Below, in pieces: positions 12,432-13,361 of a stretch of 13,361 bases of DNA; position 1 is the first letter of the stretch, and the number at the start of each line of letters is the position of its first letter. A model generated the notes under the pieces. It was not told where the DNA came from, did not search any database, and worked only from the letters and a program-made list of their open reading frames with translations. The DNA is from Spirochaetales bacterium. GTDB lineage: Bacteria; Spirochaetota; Spirochaetia; DSM-27196; SLST01. The position numbers and the translations under genes were made by a program. The DNA lies in assembly GCA_028284845.1 (NCBI GenBank), contig JANQQY010000066.1, forward strand, positions 1 to 13,361, read 5' to 3'.

Positions 12432-13361
12432 ATGAGCAACGGAGAGACCGGATACGGCATATTTTGGACCGAGGCGATGAATCAACTCGCGGACGAACTC
12501 AGCGAGCAGGAGTTCGCTATGTGGTTCAACCGCATGAATTACGTTCGTTCTGATGAGTCACGACTCGTCGTGGCCGTCCCGTCGTCATTCTATCGAGACC
12601 AGGTGAAGCAACGCTACCTGCCGGCCATCGAAGAGAAACTCTACGAGCTCACCGGCAGCAAGCTTGCGATTGAATTCGAGATCAAGAAACTCGAATCCCC
12701 CCCGTCATCACCTGCTGCCGGCGATACCGACAGACCCTCTTCGAACGCCCCCGATTCGGACACCGCACCACCCGATGCCACTGCTCCGGAGGCAAAACCC
12801 CGAAAGAAGCCAAAACGCCCGCACGAGAATCTCAAGGCCGCCTACACCTTCGACTCCTTTGTCATTGGCCAGAACAACAGCTTCGCCGCCAACGCCGCGA
12901 TGGCAATCGCCCGTAACCCCGGAACCGCCTACAATCCCTGTCTCGTCTACGGAGGCGTCGGACTCGGCAAGACCCATCTCATCCAGGCAATTGGCCACAA
13001 CGTCTACGATCAGATGGACAACGTGAAGGTCGTCTACGTGACGGCGGAGAACTTCACGACCGAATTCATCCAGGCGATCCGCGAGAAAAACACCAACAAG
13101 TTCAAGGCGAAGTATCGGTATGCGGACGTCCTCCTTATTGATGACATCCACTTCCTTCAGAAAAAGAGCGAGACCCAGGAAGAACTCTTTCACACCTTCA
13201 ATGCGCTCTACGACGCGAACAAGCAGATGGTCTTCACCTGCGACCGCCCCGTGAGTGAGCTCCGCGACCTCACCGACCGCCTACGAAGTCGATTCGAGCG
13301 CGGCCTCAACGTCGATCTCCAGCCGCCCAGTTTCGACACGCGCTACGCCATCCTCAAGAAA
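12432..13361 (+). CDS. dnaA: Chromosomal replication initiator DnaA (3' end missing)
   Basis: DnaA binds DnaA boxes as an ATP-dependent filament and melts the origin. The first 310 residues are present. Domain I is at 1-85 (SEQEFAMWF, VPSSFYRDQVKQRY) and a Pro/Ser/Asp-rich linker, domain II, runs to about 130. AAA+ domain III follows with Walker A GGVGLGKT (174-181), Walker B LLIDD (234-238), sensor FTCDRP (268-273) and the arginine-finger region RSRFERGL (285-292). The DNA-binding domain IV lies beyond the window. TCDRPVSEL and the sequence around VPSSFYRDQVKQRY are what suggest a spirochaete. ATG 12432 gives the usual family N-terminus; an in-frame GTG at 12417 inside a DnaA box would add five residues. 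The Shine-Dalgarno is weak (GGGTAAG). Confidence 0.97.
   Translation, partial: MSNGETGYGIFWTEAMNQLADELSEQEFAMWFNRMNYVRSDESRLVVAVPSSFYRDQVKQRYLPAIEEKLYELTGSKLAIEFEIKKLESPPSSPAAGDTDRPSSNAPDSDTAPPDATAPEAKPRKKPKRPHENLKAAYTFDSFVIGQNNSFAANAAMAIARNPGTAYNPCLVYGGVGLGKTHLIQAIGHNVYDQMDNVKVVYVTAENFTTEFIQAIREKNTNKFKAKYRYADVLLIDDIHFLQKKSETQEELFHTFNALYDANKQMVFTCDRPVSELRDLTDRLRSRFERGLNVDLQPPSFDTRYAILKK

Noticed and set aside
1..13361. Mobile elements, CRISPR array, toxin-antitoxin or phage defence genes
   Set aside because: No transposase, terminal inverted repeats, regularly spaced repeats or recognisable defence domains were seen; the content is core housekeeping.

Overview
The window looks like the chromosomal replication-origin region of a member of the Spirochaetota, probably a free-living Spirochaeta-like organism of moderately high G+C. 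The reasons are the DnaA and GyrB sequences, which by eye resemble treponemal proteins, and the gene order. gyrA-gyrB point away from dnaA across a short intergenic region, which from memory is also the arrangement around the Borrelia burgdorferi origin. No database search was possible, so the phylum is a strong impression and the genus is unknown.

From left to right: 1-204 holds no gene I can support. Three tRNA genes, Ser(UGA), Ser(GCU) and Arg(GCG), lie on the minus strand at 424-508, 322-408 and 237-310. They share one near-consensus promoter (528-556) and a strong intrinsic terminator (205-234). A membrane-anchored LysM protein (580-1422, minus) and a 3-methyladenine DNA glycosylase (1490-2179, plus) diverge from overlapping promoters. 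The glycosylase ends inside the 3' end of parB. The parA-parB operon (3819 to 2148, minus) follows, then an exported FecR-like/TPR protein (3856-4710, minus). Two different adenosine-deaminase-family genes stand head to head (4757-5788 minus, 5937-7034 plus). Next come a YigZ/IMPACT protein (7061-7654, minus), a perfect parS site (7672-7687), gyrA (7698-10166, minus) and gyrB (10190-12100, minus). The gyrB-dnaA gap (12101-12431) carries DnaA boxes and is the probable oriC. dnaA (12432 onward, plus) is cut off by the window end.

The window is a replication and segregation module. DnaA would open the origin at 12.1-12.4 kb, gyrase would relieve torsional stress, and ParA/ParB would act on the parS site about 4.5 kb from the origin. 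Most genes left of the origin run leftward, so they are transcribed with the replication fork. mpg and the plus-strand add gene are the head-on exceptions.

The points most worth a second look are: the 24-bp palindromic parS between gyrA and yigZ; several genes whose best promoter puts the transcription start almost on the start codon (leaderless or near-leaderless mRNAs); a tRNA-Arg with a GCG anticodon instead of the usual ACG; Ala in GyrA and Trp in GyrB at positions linked to quinolone response; and the pair of unlike adenosine deaminase homologues. I found no CRISPR array, insertion sequence, phage gene or clearly new multi-gene system.
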